64,000 bases of DNA, taken from the NCBI GenBank assembly GCA_035048485.1, contig CM068592.1, forward strand, positions 36,588,001 through 36,652,000, read 5' to 3'. Shown here one piece after another: positions 15,301 through 31,443 of this stretch. Within the stretch, counting starts at the first letter, position 1; each line of letters opens with the position of its first letter. The position numbers and the translations under genes were made by a program. The DNA is from Pteria penguin (lineage: Eukaryota; Mollusca; Bivalvia; Pterioida; Pteriidae). The notes below the pieces were generated by a model, which ran no database searches, had not been told where the DNA came from, and saw only the letters and a list, made by a program, of their open reading frames with translations.

Positions 15301-18300
15301 TCTATTTTGTTACCTATTGACATATACTCTTATATTATTATATTATTTAATTAAAAAACACCCTCCTGGTTGTGCACCTGTTGAGAAGTTATCTCAAACC
15401 ACTATATAACCAGTATTTGTGCTTGCGTGACCTTCCAATGTTAGGGTATATCTATCGAACTCTTTAAATCGCCCTGTCTGTTACTATTTCAAGGTCGTTT
15501 GATACAGAAAGCAAATCGGTAGGTTCAAGGTGAGGTGACTGCATCGGGGGTAATCGATAATCTGTAAACAAAATTTTGCCTCGCCCAGTTCTATGCTGGG
15601 TACAGACGTTTTCCGCGGTTGAAGTAAGTTATGAAAATGTGCTAGAATTCAGCATTGAGCGAAGTGGAGGTAGGAGGACAGGATGGGAGGTAGGCGGTTA
15701 TAGTACCATAGTGAGAGGAACGAGAAAGGAAAGAGATAACTGACAAAACTCTTATCCCATATACAATGTTCAGTTCCTAAATACTATGGCAAACCCGAAA
15801 ATTTATACAACAATGGGTTTCTTCAGGTTGAAGGCATTATAATATGAATCAATATTTCGACAAATCATTTCAAAAGCAGTATCACAAAGTCCTTTTTGCT
15901 AATCTGGTTTGGGGTTGCCTGTCCTAGAATCCCGTTTGTACATCCCTGCCATCACTAATGTAACACTGTAGAAGCACCATAGACATTCGTTACTTTTGTA
16001 ATGTATCTCTATCCTCGGAGTTCTCTTATAAACAGTCTTAACCACAGGCACTGTGTTACATGAAGAGTGACTTTTTAAAACTACCCCCCTCCCCATCTTT
16101 TATATATCGTCTCGCTCCCCTTTCGAGACGATATATAAAGGAGGTGGGTTTGATTTTAAAAAGCACTCTTCATGTAACACGGTGCCTGTGTCTTAACGGA
16201 ACATTATAGCATACTCTTTATACGATGTGTCATCCAATGTGCATCAATTAAACGAAATAAATACGGAGTTTTTACTTCATATTACAAAATTTAAGTTTAA
16301 TTAGATCGTTTAAATTCACACCATTGTCAAGCACTTCCAGTCGATCATTCATATTCGTCAAGAGCAGACGACCCCTCATTACGTTCATTAATGGCGATGA
16401 TGTTCATTTCTGTCATCTCGACTATTATAAGAAAAGATCTACGAATGTATTTGGGTTATTTTTTTTTATAAATTTTGGGGTGTTTTGGTTTGTGCAGATA
16501 ATGTATATTGCATTTTTTTTTCATGACAAGATGATAATAATTTTAATGGGGGTTTTCAGTAAGATCCTCGAGATAAAGTCTTCTCCAATTATCAAACTAT
16601 CAAATGAAAGCGAAATGTTATTTCAGTTTTTGTACACACCACATGTTTGCGTTATCAGCCTGAAAATAATACCTGCAAATCGAAGGCCCCATATCTAAAA
16701 ATGACTATCGATAACCAGAAGACAGGTAGCGTTCCCATCGGCTTACAGGTGGGAATTCAATTAGCCCAGAAACCCTTTTCCCTCAGAGACTCCTGGATAT
16801 TACATCTCCGCATCAAAAAAGAAAAGGGAACATTGCCAAACTCATGGACAGCGCGAACTTTCTTCTGCAGTATCATTTACGTTGAAAATGCAACAAACAT
16901 CCCGATGTGACCTTCACATTTATTCGCTGCTTCTTACCCTAAATCTTGATATCCTTGATGAAAATACATGTTTACTCTGAAAGACATTCTACAAAGTTGT
17001 CAATAAATGGTGTAATGTACAATGACTAGTTATCTATTATTCATACAGTATGGACTATTTATATGGCACATGACTCTACAGTTGAAGTGTTCCACTTCCT
17101 CTACCAGAAGAGCTACAACTAAAACGGAAGGAAATAGACAAGGAACGAAATGTGACCATGAACTACATTATATGAAGTAACAAACGAATCAAATCACATT
17201 TTATATATCAAAGGTAATCAATTGTAGTCGAAAAAATATAGCGTAGGTATACGTTAACTCACCAAAAACCACTGATGATTATAAATTTATATGTATTCTT
17301 AAAAACTCTGGTCATGTACTGAAATCTAAAGCCCTGATCATAATATTGAAACCAAAAGCCCTAATCATGTACTGAAATCCTAAGCCCTTATCATGTACTG
17401 AAATCAATAAATAGTAAACCCTCGATCATATATTGTAGGAAAGCAAGCCCAAGAACAAATTGGAAAGCCCTGATTATGAATTGTAAGGGAAAGGTTGCTA
17501 AGCCCTCATCATGTATTGGGGACAAACTGTAAAGCCCTGATCATGTATTGTAGGGAACAAATCATTAAGCCCTGATAATGTATTGCTGACAACTCGTAAC
17601 ATTCTGATGGTGTACTGTGGGATACCCAAAATCAAATGATTAACGTAAGCTACAATTTAAAAACAAACTGATCATGATTTGAAAAATATAAATCGTTACA
17701 AATTGCCAAGCCCGATCCTGTAAAGGACAGGTAATTGATTGATTAATTGATTGATTATTGTTTTACGTCACTCCACGATTATTTCAAGTATATGGTGACG
17801 GCATCTGCCTGATGCATTGCATACAAATTTAGAGCTTTGCAACGGACCCACCCGAAGCAGTGAGGGATCTTTTACGTGCCACGCCTACCGTGACACGGGA
17901 CCTCGGTTTTTACTGTCTCATCCGAAAGACAAAACACCGGTGTGCCCAGGACCAGAATCGAGACCTCTCGATCACGAGCCGAGCACCTTATCCACCAGGC
18001 CACACCGGCTTTAAAGGACCGATAATAAACTTAACCAAACGTCTCAATTAACAGATATTAAGACAATGCATTTCAAGTCAATGACATTAAATCTGAACGC
18101 CGCCCTGGTCATGGTTAGAAATGCTAATAGATAGTTTTCGAATGCTTAAAATGTTATTGGATTTACTTCAGTCTTCCGCCATCTTGGAGGTATATAGCCG
18201 AACATTTGTGCATAAATTAACCATATCATGTAAGGGATTTCTCCAAACGAAGGATGCATCTTGAATTTTTGCAATCGTTATGCAATAATAAAGCCATCAT

Positions 18301-21300
18301 ACAATGTTTAAATGTTTTCAGAGGAATGAAAATATAAACAACTTTCTCAAAAACATTCAATAAAATTGGCATGAATATGAAGCAAAAACTCCAGCCTCAC
18401 CTCCAAAATGGCGGAAAAGGGAAGTCTTCTTCTTCTTCCAAAAGGAAGTGTACTCAAAAGTTAAGCGTTATACTTCATGAAATAACTCTGATTAAATTTC
18501 ATGCATTCGAAAACTATCATTAAGACATGAAACACAATCAAAACAAAACCAAGCACGCCTTAATAACGAATATATCATATTTTGTAGCACTAGAATGGTA
18601 GCACATTTACTTGTTCCTAAAATTGTGATCATCACTACATGTCGCAAATCAAATACGGTCACCACACGCTTAACATCCTACGAAGTGCAATATCCGATTA
18701 AATCATTTGAAGGTGAATAAACTTTACAAGGTACATGTATAATGACACGTGAATTACGAGAGTAGATAGGATCAATTTACAGTGGGGGCCTTGATGGTAA
18801 GTATAAAGCGTTATACAGGGGTTCGCTGTACCTCCCCATCACTGTCATAAAGTTCAGTACATAAAGTGTATAACGAAAATCTACTCAATCCCTCTTCCAA
18901 AATACCTGTATTCGATTTCAAAAACTACACGTGAAAGCTTTTTCCAGCGAAATTGTCGATGTTAATTTCTCAATCATGGATTTTACTTGCCTGCTAAATT
19001 AGCATCGACTGTTTCAATAGATTAGATCCTTTTGACAGAAAACTTTAGAAAAGAGTGCCCCTTTGTGAAAAATTTTACAATTTCGGAAATTACAATACAA
19101 TACAATACATTTTATTGCCAAAACACTGGACCCCAAAGGGCATACATGAACATAAACAAGATAATACAGTTACAATGAGCTCTTCCGTTGCAGTCGTAAC
19201 TAAATGATTATCCTATACAGAGAATATGAACATAGGCAAATTTTATGTATACAAAATTGAATCTGCTACAATGGCAATAACATACTACTAGCAAAATATA
19301 TGATATTAAATATAAGTATCTGATATTTGTTTGTAATCAGTCAGCAATACGATATTAACTGCTTTGCACTGCAGTTGAACAACGACGGAATATTCTTTAG
19401 TTGTGAATAAAAGTAATCACAAAACCTATAACGATCAAAATTAACTTGCCAATAAATAGTGCAGAGCAGAGATATACAAAGGGACAAACTGGGTCAACAC
19501 ATGTAATAAGAAAAGGACATCCGGGATACAACGGAAGGATGTCAAGTTCAATGCCATGAAAACATCATCACATGATTCCAGTTCTGAATCGATTTATACC
19601 GACAAGAGGTTTGATCAAACGACGCATATAAATACAAATTACATGCAGCATGTATACAATGCAGTGGCGGATCTGGGAAGGTGAAGGGGCAGATTCGGTG
19701 CAACTGTAGGCGATAGAAGTTTGAGTCCCATATTGTGCGTTTTGTACATATGGGCCGAAAACTCAAGATGGTGGTCATTCCCTGTACATCTATGTTGCAA
19801 TATGTCTCGAGAACTGTAGAAAGTACCCATAAAATCTAAGAATCTAAACCCGTTAAAAGAGATGAGATTCGGCAACCATCACCAGATACTGAAATTTGGA
19901 GGGTTATTTTTATTCATACCACATTTACTTGAAATTAAACCTGATATCCAGACATCTAAGCCCAGGAAAGTACCCTCCAGTGCTCTGGATCAGAGATAGC
20001 CTAGAAATGTATAATGCAGTACTGTGGGTCCCATCAACGAGACCATGGTAACATCTGTCGTTTCCTCGATATCTAAATAAGCTACTTCTTCTACCAGAAA
20101 TGTAGCAAGAACTTAGTCTTGCTAACCTGATTTCCAAACTGTCACCAAGTGTAAAAAGAAGAACATATTGTGCTTACCAGTATCAAGTCAGTGCGAGTTT
20201 TAAAACATACACGCTCTTGTCATGGTCTCATGAGTGCGAGTTTTAAAACATATACGCTCTTGTCATGGTCTCATGCGCAGAACGAACTCTCAAAAAAGAA
20301 TTAGCTCAAAATGGTGTAAATAACATAATAACACAATAAAATTGATCAAATACAATAATGGGTCACGCACTGAGAGAGGGTTGATCATATTCCTTCCAAT
20401 TCGGACAAAGAACGAGTACTATTTACCAGAAGGAAGTATCGGTACCCTCAGTCAGTCGTCAACTGCGAAGACTGCCTATTTTCGGCCAATATCTGGGTGT
20501 CGACGAAGAACTATGCCACATATTCCATTAATAACGCTATAACGTGATGCGACGCAATCCCCAACAGAAATTAATTTCTTTTCGTGGTTGATTAATGCAC
20601 AATACAAGTGCAAACATTACAAAAGAAAAAAATATACACGAATGACAAAGCATTTATTCTCAACCAAAATAACAAAATGGAAATGTAATTGCTGTGAATT
20701 AATCACACCTTGTCGTTATTGCAAATGAAATATTTGTTTTTGTGGTTTGACTTTTAACTGTTATATAATTGACATTCGTGAGATATTTGTTTTCCGAACT
20801 TCCATGTTCATACAAACATGTCAGATTAGGGGGAGGGAAGTGGTGTAGTTAAGCCCTTGGCTTTCGGTGCAGGTGATCCGGGTTTGATTCCCGGATTGTG
20901 CCACTGTCTTTAAGAGGTTGGTTACTTCCTGCTTCCATGTCGCTACACAAGCGATATATTTTGAAAAGCGACATGAAACATCAATTAACCATCATACACA
21001 AACAATCTTAAGAGAGACACGGACATATTTTCAGTAAACTATAAAACGGTCATGCTCGCCTTCTTCTTCTTCCAATACGAAGTGTACTCAAAAGTTGAGC
21101 GTTATACTTCGTTAACTTTGAAATCGTATTTCACTTTTTGATTTTTAAGCTTTCCCTAATATAATTAAAATTCGATCTTTATTGTGCTCCTAACTGTACT
21201 GCGTGTGGCATCGCAGTCCAGGAGCGCAATCAATACAGATCGAATTTTAATTAGATTGAGCTTTCCCAAAATAATTAACCCCCCCCCCCCCCCAAACCAT

Positions 21301-24300
21301 GGAAATATACCAATATGCTTATATGACGCACTTGATTAAAAACAAAAGAATTCATAATCTACATATGTGAAGTGTTGCATGTACAGGAAAAGCATTTTTG
21401 TCAACCTTAAAGAAATAAGTAGTAAACAATATAATACAATAACTAGAGTGTATTCATCTTACAATATAGTATAAATTACTCATCAACAATCAATTTGATA
21501 TTATATTCATATCAGTATATCACACTTTCTATGCTGCTTTCGATGAATAACAGGTAAATGATTGAGAAGTGCTATAAACGGTTAGTTCATTCATTACACT
21601 GCACCGAGATCGCTATCTTATGCATGCAGTTCTATATATATTATACATGTACTGTGTTTACATGTAAACCATCACTCCTTTATACTCTTTTCGCCAGAAA
21701 TAATCTAATTTATCTGCAGACTGGTGTGGTAAATCTGGGCTTGTAGTGTTTCGTCAAGGTCCCAACGTAGACGCAAGCAGAATGAGCCTTTCTCTCTCAT
21801 ACAGAACTGGCACAAAGCGAGAATCGAGCACTGACCACTCGTACCGAAAACCAAATCCTGACCTACGATAAAAAACGAAATCCCGAACTACGATACAAAA
21901 CGAAATCCCGAACTACAATACAAAACGAAATCCCGAATTACAATACAAAACCAAATCCTGACCTACAATACTAAACCAAATCCCGAACTACAATACAAAA
22001 CCAAATCCTGACCTACGATACAAAACCAAATCCTGAACTACGATACACATCTGTATCTGTGATCATTGATCTGCATGGCGGGTGGAAAGAATAATATAGT
22101 CGATACTAACATATAACTAAATAGTAAATTGATCACCCACTCCTTTGGATTTGTAAAGTTTATATTCTTTTAAATATAACGGTGCAAACCCGATGAACAA
22201 ACGAAGACCAATATAACCCGTCACGAGCACCAACCACATTTCTGTGTTCTTCACTACTGTGTAAACAAAATCCGCCTGTATTTATAAGACACCTCTCATA
22301 GGCGACCACTTTTTAACCCTCCATTCGGTTGGTTGGTTGATTGGTGCTTTACGTCGCTTTCAATAATATTTCTGTTATATCATGACATGGAAGCAGAAGG
22401 TTACCAACCTCTTAAACACAGTGACGCAACCTGGGAATCGAACCCGGATCTTCGGCGCCGTAAGCCAAGCGCTTGACCACTACATCAAGCCTGTCTTTAA
22501 GTTTAACCCCCCGGAGGCCGTTTAGAACAGACTGTATGTTTGATTAAACATAATGCAGTCATGTACAAAATTAAAGTGCTTCTTGCCCAATCAAAACATT
22601 ACAGGGGCAATTTATTTTTCATTATAAAACATCAAATTTAGTGAATTCATAAACACGTATATTTGATCTGTCAAAACGCAGTCAAGAAAGTCACGATCGA
22701 AACAGCGCCGAAGTAACGTTTTCAATGCCAAAGTCACGTTTTTGTCACAAGTCAAAGAAAGATGGTTTTCCTCAACTGAAATTACATACATATTGCGTTA
22801 AAAGTTTCCTCATTCGTCTACATGTACCTGTAATGAAGAACAAACATTTCACCTGTCCCATTGAACACGTTATATTTGAATGCATTAAGTATGCGAACCA
22901 CGGAAATCTGTACGTTTGTAATTTGAACATCTCGTTATTGTAATAGGGCGCGAGGGCATGCAGCAGACATATGTACTGAACGCTCTCACAGATGCATAAT
23001 ATTAATTAAAACAAAGAGCGTCTTTATTGAAGGTTTTTTGTGAGTTTGTATGGACATTTACATGTATGTTTGCACTGAATAATGGAGATACACACCAAGT
23101 AGATATGGCCCATCAGTGCCCGAATGAACAATTCAGCGGGGTAAAATTTCCGACTATTAACAAATCTATATTTCCATGTTCAGTAATCTTAACCTATAGG
23201 AAAAGTCAATACCATACAAATCAAAGACAGAATATCTTTACAAACGGTTTATTCAACTGCTGCATCATATATATGTAGCTCTATATCTGTAAGAAGGCCC
23301 GCGATAGCTGTGTACTTTTAAATAAGCATTAAAAGAAGCTGATTACACATTTAATTACTATTTTTAATGAAGAACCTGTTACAATATTTTAGTGTTAATT
23401 GTTAACATCTCTCTCAAATTACATTACATAACAACCTGGAAATAGTAATCTGGTAGCATTTCAAATATATAGAGGCAGCATCAACAAGAAATCATTGTAA
23501 TAAGCGAATTCAGAAAGTAAGGGCGCAGTGATCTGTGACATATTGTCATTGTTGAGCATGTCTACAGACACACATGCCACTTACGAAGGCCCTACGTCTC
23601 ACGGTAAAAAAGTTACACTGAAGTAGGCCAAAAGTCACGGTCAAGGTCACATGATAAAAAAAATTTGGTACCGACCGAAAGATATTGCAATTAGGGACAC
23701 ACATGCCAAATTGGCAAATATGAAGGCCTTACGTTTTACGGTTAAAAAGGTATGGCCACGGTTAAAGTTTTTTTGTGACAGACGGACAGGCAGACAGACG
23801 GACGGACAGACGAATGAGATTTAATGTAACCATGCTATCGCGAAAAGTGGGGGAAAATAAAGACAAGTCTGGATCTCGTGCTTGAGAGGGCTACAGTAGT
23901 GCACTGGATCTCGCTACCCTTTTATTTCTGTCTGGTCTAGATCTCGTGCTTCAGAGGGCTACAGTACTGCACTGGATCTCGCTCCTCTTTTATTCCTGTC
24001 TGGTCTAGATCTCGTGCTTGAGAGGGCTACAGTACTGCACTGGATCTCGCTACCCTATTATCCCTGTCTGGTCTAGATCTCGTGCTTGAGAGGGCTGCAG
24101 TACTGCACTGGATCTCGCTACCCTTTTATTCCTGTCTGGTCTAGATCTCGTGCTTGAGAGGGCTACAGTACTGCACTGGGACTCACTACCCTTTTATTCC
24201 TGTCTGGTCTAGATCTCGTGCTTGAGAGGGCTACAGTACTGCACTGGATCTCGCTACCCTTTTATTCCTGTCTGGTCTGGATCTCGTGCTTGAGAGGGCT

Positions 24301-27300
24301 ACAGTACTGCACTGGATCTCGCTCCTCTTTTATTCCTGTCTGGTCTAGATCTCGTGCTTGAGAGGGCTACAGTACTGCACTGGATCTCGCTACCCTTTTA
24401 TTCCTGTCTAGTCTGATTTCTCCGGGGCATTGTGACTCTATATAGTAACCCTTGCTATCATTAGCTGACATATTTCTAGTGTTTTATCGTATTGTTTATT
24501 CAAAAGCTTTCAGCTTATAGTTATGCATAATTTACGATCTAAAAAAATGAACACCCCCCCCCCCCCCAAATACACATAATTATGTAATGTCAACTGTAAG
24601 AGCAGGGCTTTTTGATAGGTAACACAAGACAATGCTAGCCGTTAGTACTTATTAAATTTCAATAAACAACAAACAAAATACAATAAAGTGTATGCCTACG
24701 GACGAACATTCAGGAATGATTGATTGATTGATTTTTGTTTTACGTCACACCACGAATATTTCACGTATATGGTGACGGCATCTGCCTGATGCGGGGCATA
24801 CAAATTTTGACCTTTGCAACGGACCCACCCGAAGCAGTGAGGGATCTTTAACGTGCCATGCATACCACGACACGGGGCCTCGGTTTTTACTGTCTCATCC
24901 GAAAGACATGACACCGGCATGACCAGAGCGAGACTCGAACCGCAGTCTCCCGATCAGGAGTCCGACGCGATACCACTAGGCCACGCCGGCTTCATTCAGG
25001 AATGTATCTACCTAAACATTACGGAGTGTCTTATGAGACATGGGGTCACTCAACTCCCGTCCCGTTTATTTACCTTCTCAGTAATTTTACGAAAGCATTT
25101 GTATGGAATGAATCAAGATATGGGGACGATCTGTATCTAAATCTATGATATGGTTTTCAAGTACAGCGAATATTGCATGCATATATTGGGTGCTCTGTGA
25201 AATGGTAATCGATTTGGTTACTTCATATCAATCTTAAAATTAAAGTGATATACTCTTTTTTCGAACTATGTGCGTTTATATCAATATGAGACGTAAACGA
25301 CCGCAACATTATGGTGATCTGTCCTTCATATGAGAAAGATAAAGTGGAGGCCGTGTATCATGGGATACAGAGGAGATCCAATGGGATGAAAAAGATCCCT
25401 CGCTGCTTCAGGTGGGCCTGTTGTATAGGTCTATATTTCTGTGCAATGCATTAGACAGGTGCTGTCACCATACGGATAGAAAATCCACACGGTGACTAAC
25501 GAAAAACAATGAATAAAACTACCGGACGAACGGACGCAGATGGCTCAATTGTTATTTGCAAGATAATCTGTGCGAATAATAATTCATTTAAATATGTAAA
25601 CAAACAGGTAACACGTTTCAGTTTTCTTACGATCAGATCGATATACCAGTTCTTCGTCTTTCCAACTCCTTGAAAACTCAAAGTAATCTAAAATGACATT
25701 AATGTCTATTTAATTATATCAACCTAATACAAATGTGTGGCCACCTGGAAAAATACTTTTATACACATGATCTATATATATTTATATAAATCGATATACG
25801 GCTTTCCCTCCCGATCCTTGATTTTATAGCAATAAAATTAATGTGTATAAAGTTGATATACCGGCGTGCTTTTGTTATCGTAGGCAACTGCTTATTGTGC
25901 GAGCATTCGCTTGACCTACTTTCTCATTTTGTAAACAACGCAGTGCAAAAAAAATCAAGCATGCGACAGCACTCCTCATGGGGGAATGTATTTATTCACA
26001 CACTGAATCAAATGAGTTTTTCTTTGCTCAAAGCCTAGCTATAACGTCATTTGTCCTCGCTGTATAGATAAAATTGTTTATAAGACAAAACAGTATTGAT
26101 TTAAAAAAAATACCAAGCAGCCCCCCCCCCCTTTCCACCATTGATTTCTCTGTTTCTGTGACATGCGATTTATCAATTGTAACCGAAACTTACCTATTCT
26201 CAATCGCAAGCTCAACTTTCTTTTCTTACTCATCTTGGAGCGCTACAGTTCATACACACAGAAGAGGTCTATCTCAGATGACCACGTAAATAAACACCAA
26301 CTCGTGCCAGAATTTTAATCTGAAATCTCGATATCCACACAGTTCACTCGTAACGAAGAATGTTTCGAGAAATTCTTTACCTAGGATGTACAGTAAATAT
26401 TATGCACTGATGATGTACAGTGAGAAACTGGGTTGACACTATGCACATCGGCGACAAACTAAGCTGCAAAGTTTACACCAGCCGTTTGCAAAACGAAGTA
26501 GAGAAATTGACACTGAAATCATCGACCTTCACCGACTAAAACAGGTCAGCGGTACGATTGGCTAATAGGTAATTGCATATTCGATCATGTGACATAAGAT
26601 GGTGGCGTACTGCATATCTAATTTGCATGAATACATATAGAGCACATGGCTGGTGGTGTCACATGACTCATAGTAAATACGGGACATTATGTACTCGATT
26701 CATGAGATATATTTTGATTGGTCGTATGAGGAAGGCGTTCACAACGTGCGATATGATAAACTTCACAACAAAGCAGGAGAAAATGTGACAAAAATGGGGG
26801 GGGGGGGGGGGGGGGGGTGGGGGGGTTAGTCGTGGGTGAAGACTAATTTGTTTTATTTACGTTTTGTTTGATTATACACCAACACAACTGCACTTGTATA
26901 GTGACAGCATCTGTCTCGTACACAAAAATTTCGCATCGTAATATTAGACCCTACGAAGCAGTGAGGGATATTGAAGCTCCACGTTTATCGTGATACAGGA
27001 CCTCAGGTTTTACTGTCTCATCTGAAAGACAAGACACTGACGAGTACTTACACTACACTTTTGTGAATGTCTTACGGCTTTTGTGAAAGTCGTACAGAAG
27101 CTCTAAGACAACATTTGTGAATGTCTTACAAAGGGAGTAACATTACACTTTTGTGAATGTTTTACAGCTCTGACATTACACTTTTGTGAATGTCTTACGG
27201 CCCTGACATTACAATTTTGTGGATGTCTTGCAGAGGCTCTAACACTACACTTCTGTGAATGTCTTACAGAGGCAGTAACACTACACTTATGTGAATGTCT

Positions 27301-28790
27301 CACAGAGGCACTAACACTACACTTATGTGAATGTCTTACAGAGGCAGTAACACTGCACTTTTGTGAATGTCTTAGTGCTCTGACACTATGAAACTACACT
27401 AGTGTAAATGTCTTGCAGAAGCACTGGCACTACATTTTTGTGAATGTCTTACACTACACTTGTGTTAATCCCCTCCCCCTTGCCCCACCACAACCACCAC
27501 CTTACCGTCGTTCACACACTGCCTGATATACCGACAATAATGAGAACACATTAAGGCAGAACTGAATCCCGGAGAATCAAACTTTTTCTTTTTAAATTTC
27601 TTGTTCCTGACATTGTATAGGCTGACATGCTGAGTATATCATTTATGTACAGGTTTTCTCCTGCTATACGCTTTTTTCAATTTGTCGATTAGAGACCTCT
27701 ATTTTAACAAATCGAACAAATATTATTTATCTTGACTATTTAATAATCTTTGATCGTTAACATCGATTTAATTTTCTCACTATTTGAACTTTTCGTTTTC
27801 TTGTATAGATTTCTGCATTATACAATGTCTTTTATAGCATAACTTATCAGTCTCCTATTCATTAAAATTATAATATGATACAGCGGACTGTCTCCCTTGT
27901 GAACATTTTCGTTGGCATGTTATATATATATAATATCTTTCACTTCTACGTCCTTGTGTTATTATCTAATCGTTCATACCCAAGAGGAGTTGCGTTCTAT
28001 GGTAACATGAGAATATCTGTAGTATGTTAGTGTGTAAGCCGACACGATTGTTTGTTCATCATTTAACGTCATGAGAAGATTATTTCACCTTTTGTGGCGG
28101 CACCTGTCTCGCATAAAATTTTTGACGTATGTAACAGACCGATCCAACTTGTGAGGGATCGTATATGTGCTAGCGTATACTGTGGTAAGGGACATCAGTT
28201 TATACGGTCTCGTCTCAAAGACAGAGAGGCAGAAGTTGTTTATCATTTAAGAACATTCCGTTCTGAAAATAATGCAATTGTACGTGCATATTAGAATTTG
28301 AAAAATGTATATTACAGCTGTAATTAGAATGTAATAAGAATGCTGGAAAATAACAACAAATGACGTTATTGTCTCTAAACAGATGTAGTAAACATCAAAA
28401 TACAGGTTTATATGCAAATTTGTAAGAAATAAGATCAGAGTTGAATAAAAGAATCATTTATCTGTTTGTTTACTGTTGAATGCAACGCCAGGGTCATTTC
28501 CCTTCTGTGGTGACGTAGGGACGTACCGTTCAGTGTTTAGTGAAGAAGAAAACAGGAAAGATTACTATTGTGATCGATAGCCGCACTGGTGAGCCATTCC
28601 TCTGGTCCTGACTGGGATTCCAACCCAGGTTTGAGAGAGAAGGGGGTGGTCGGTTTGCGCACTCGTGAGCCTTTCCTTTGGCCTCGATTAATTGGGGTTC
28701 AAACCCAGGCTAGAGAGAGAAAAGGGGGAATGGTCGGTAGACGCAGTGGTTAGTGTTTTCTCTGGTCCCGACTTGGATTCCAACCCAGGC

Positions 28791-28830
<40 letters not shown>

Positions 28831-31367
28831 CGAGTGGTGTGGTAGGTAGACGCACTGGTGAGCCTTTCCATAGCTCTGACTGGGATTCCAACCCAAGCTA
28901 GAGAGAGAAGGGGGGATTCAATACCCAGTTTAGCCCACTCTGTTCCTAGAAAATTATGAATCCAATATAAGACTCCATAATACTTTATAAAACGTCAGTT
29001 ACGTCTCAAGATGACACACGGTTCACCATCGAGTGGTTATATCGGAACGGGTTCAAATTTCCGACTCTCTAAGCTCTATATCAAATATTGTCAGAGATGG
29101 CGAGGTTGTACCTATAGTCAGGGCGTACACATTATACCCATGGCGAGGTTCTTCCTATCCTTAGGGTGTTCGCATAAAGAGGACGTTTTCAAATGCGAGG
29201 ATGTTTCCATAGCCAGAACTAACCTATAGCGAAGGTGTCATTAAAGGAAATTTGTTTCCATGGTGAGGGTGTTCCCATAGCTAGGGTGTTCTCAAAGTAA
29301 GGGTCTTCCCATAGCTAGGGTATTCTCAAAGTGAGGGACTTCCCCGAGTGTATTCTTATTGGAAAGGTGTTCCTCATAGCCAGGGTGTTCCATAGCGAAT
29401 ATATTCCCTTAGTGTTCCATCAACAAATTAATTATTCAAGTAAGGATATTCCCATAATTATTTCGTATCCATATCGAGGATGCTTATTCATTAGAGTGCC
29501 TATGCCAGGATGACCTCAGCAGTTAGATCTCTCAAAGTGCTGACTTTTCCCATAGCAAAGATTCTTCATGACAAAAGTGCAAAAAGTTCTTCCTAATAGC
29601 CTGGGTGTTCCCATAGTCAGGATGATCCAGTAACAAAGGTGTTCTCATAACCTGGGTATTTCCATAGCTAGTGTATTCTCAGAGAATTTTCGAATAAGAT
29701 GGGTATTACGATAGCCAGTGTATTCTCATAGACAGAGTGTTCGATTCAGGTAGGAATTCCCATAGCCAGGGTAGTCCTATAACAAGAATATTTTCACAGC
29801 CATAGTATTCGCTTCTGATATTCAGGGTGTTCTAATGTCGACAGTGATTCCGAAGTGACGATGTCCAATTGTGTTTCCATGAAGAAGTCATTGCTGATTG
29901 TAGGGCTATTTCGAGAGTGATTTTTGGAAGGTGATGTAATCAGCTTCCCTAAGCCGTCGTCCATCCCAATTTGGAAACCGATGTTACCCAAGTGTTCTTC
30001 CGCCCTAAACAGTTACAAAAATATAGTCCCTGAACAAATCTCGCATAAAATTCAATTTTAGCTACTAAAGTTAAAGAATTTGTGCTTTACATATTGAAAT
30101 TTGCTAAAATAGATAGATTAAGTGTACTCTTATTTATGAGATAAAGTTATATGAAAAATATTCCTGCGCTACAGTATGTCGTGTCAAAAGATACAAGTTT
30201 ATTTCTTAACCATGGCTATCTTTCGCTTAAGGATAGATCGATCGTTTTGTTTTGTTTTTAATATGTTTGATATGTATGCACATCTTCACTTGTGTGCATG
30301 ACCTCGTTTGTTTATTCGACTAAACATCTTCTATATTGTACATAGTCTTTTGCAATGTTTACTTATATAATTAGTCAGAGGTTCCAAGTCGTTCGGACTA
30401 AGTATAAGGGAGTATAGACAAGATGTTTCGATGCAAGGACATTTCGGTACATTGTCGTTTCGGTACAGAATTAAGACGTTTCGGTACAAGAAGAAAATAT
30501 CTTGAACCTCGAAATGGTCGTTGTGGTTGTTAAAGCATTCTAATTTATACATTTTTGTCTCGGAATATACTGAAACCTATGCACATCAAAATGAACAATT
30601 AATGGTACAAACACATAATATTGATACCCATATGCACTGAAACATCGTACAAACCTTGTTCGTGCATGACGTATGTCAACATAAAGGATATTTCACACAG
30701 TGACACTGTCAAAGTAAACATAGAGAGAAGATCAAATGCATTTCATTTACAAAATATTCATAAAAAATTGTTCTTGTCTCTGTGAATAATTCAACAGTAT
30801 TTCTACTGTTTGTAAGTCGGTGCATTTGAGTTCTTAGTACATGTATATGTATAAAAAAAACAGCTTTGAAAATTACTATGGGGTGACCGAAATTTCCGAA
30901 AAGACAAGTAGAATATTGTGATATGATGTTTAAGCACATGTTTATACATTGCTATGTTGCTATTATATACATAAAATGCGAGTTTCATTTACATGTAATT
31001 AGTTAGCTCTAATTTCTTTTGTTATTTTCTTTGTGATGTCACGGAAGACCTTACTTCTCCTCTGTTACTCTGAAAATCCTTCCTAACTCTTCTTTTCTAG
31101 ACGCTAATTTTAATCCCTAATATGTGTCACTAGTTTGTACATCGATATCTTTTTCTATTTTCAAGATTTAGATCTATAGCTTTTCACAAAATGTTGTAAA
31201 ATTGGTATTAATCTACATGGGGTAGTGACTTATTCCCCTTTAATCAAATTTCAATTAACATGTTTGTCCAGACAAAGCATGGCATAATCATAAAATCAGA
31301 CACAACTGGAAATTCAAACATTGTATATAACTAGTCTGCATGTGACGTTCAAATTCTTATGAAAGTG

Positions 31368-31443
<76 letters not shown>

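Noticed and set aside
16324..16910. 124- and 87-codon plus-strand frames
   Set aside because: The first begins at TTG and is Phe/Ile-rich; neither has recognisable motifs or splice context.
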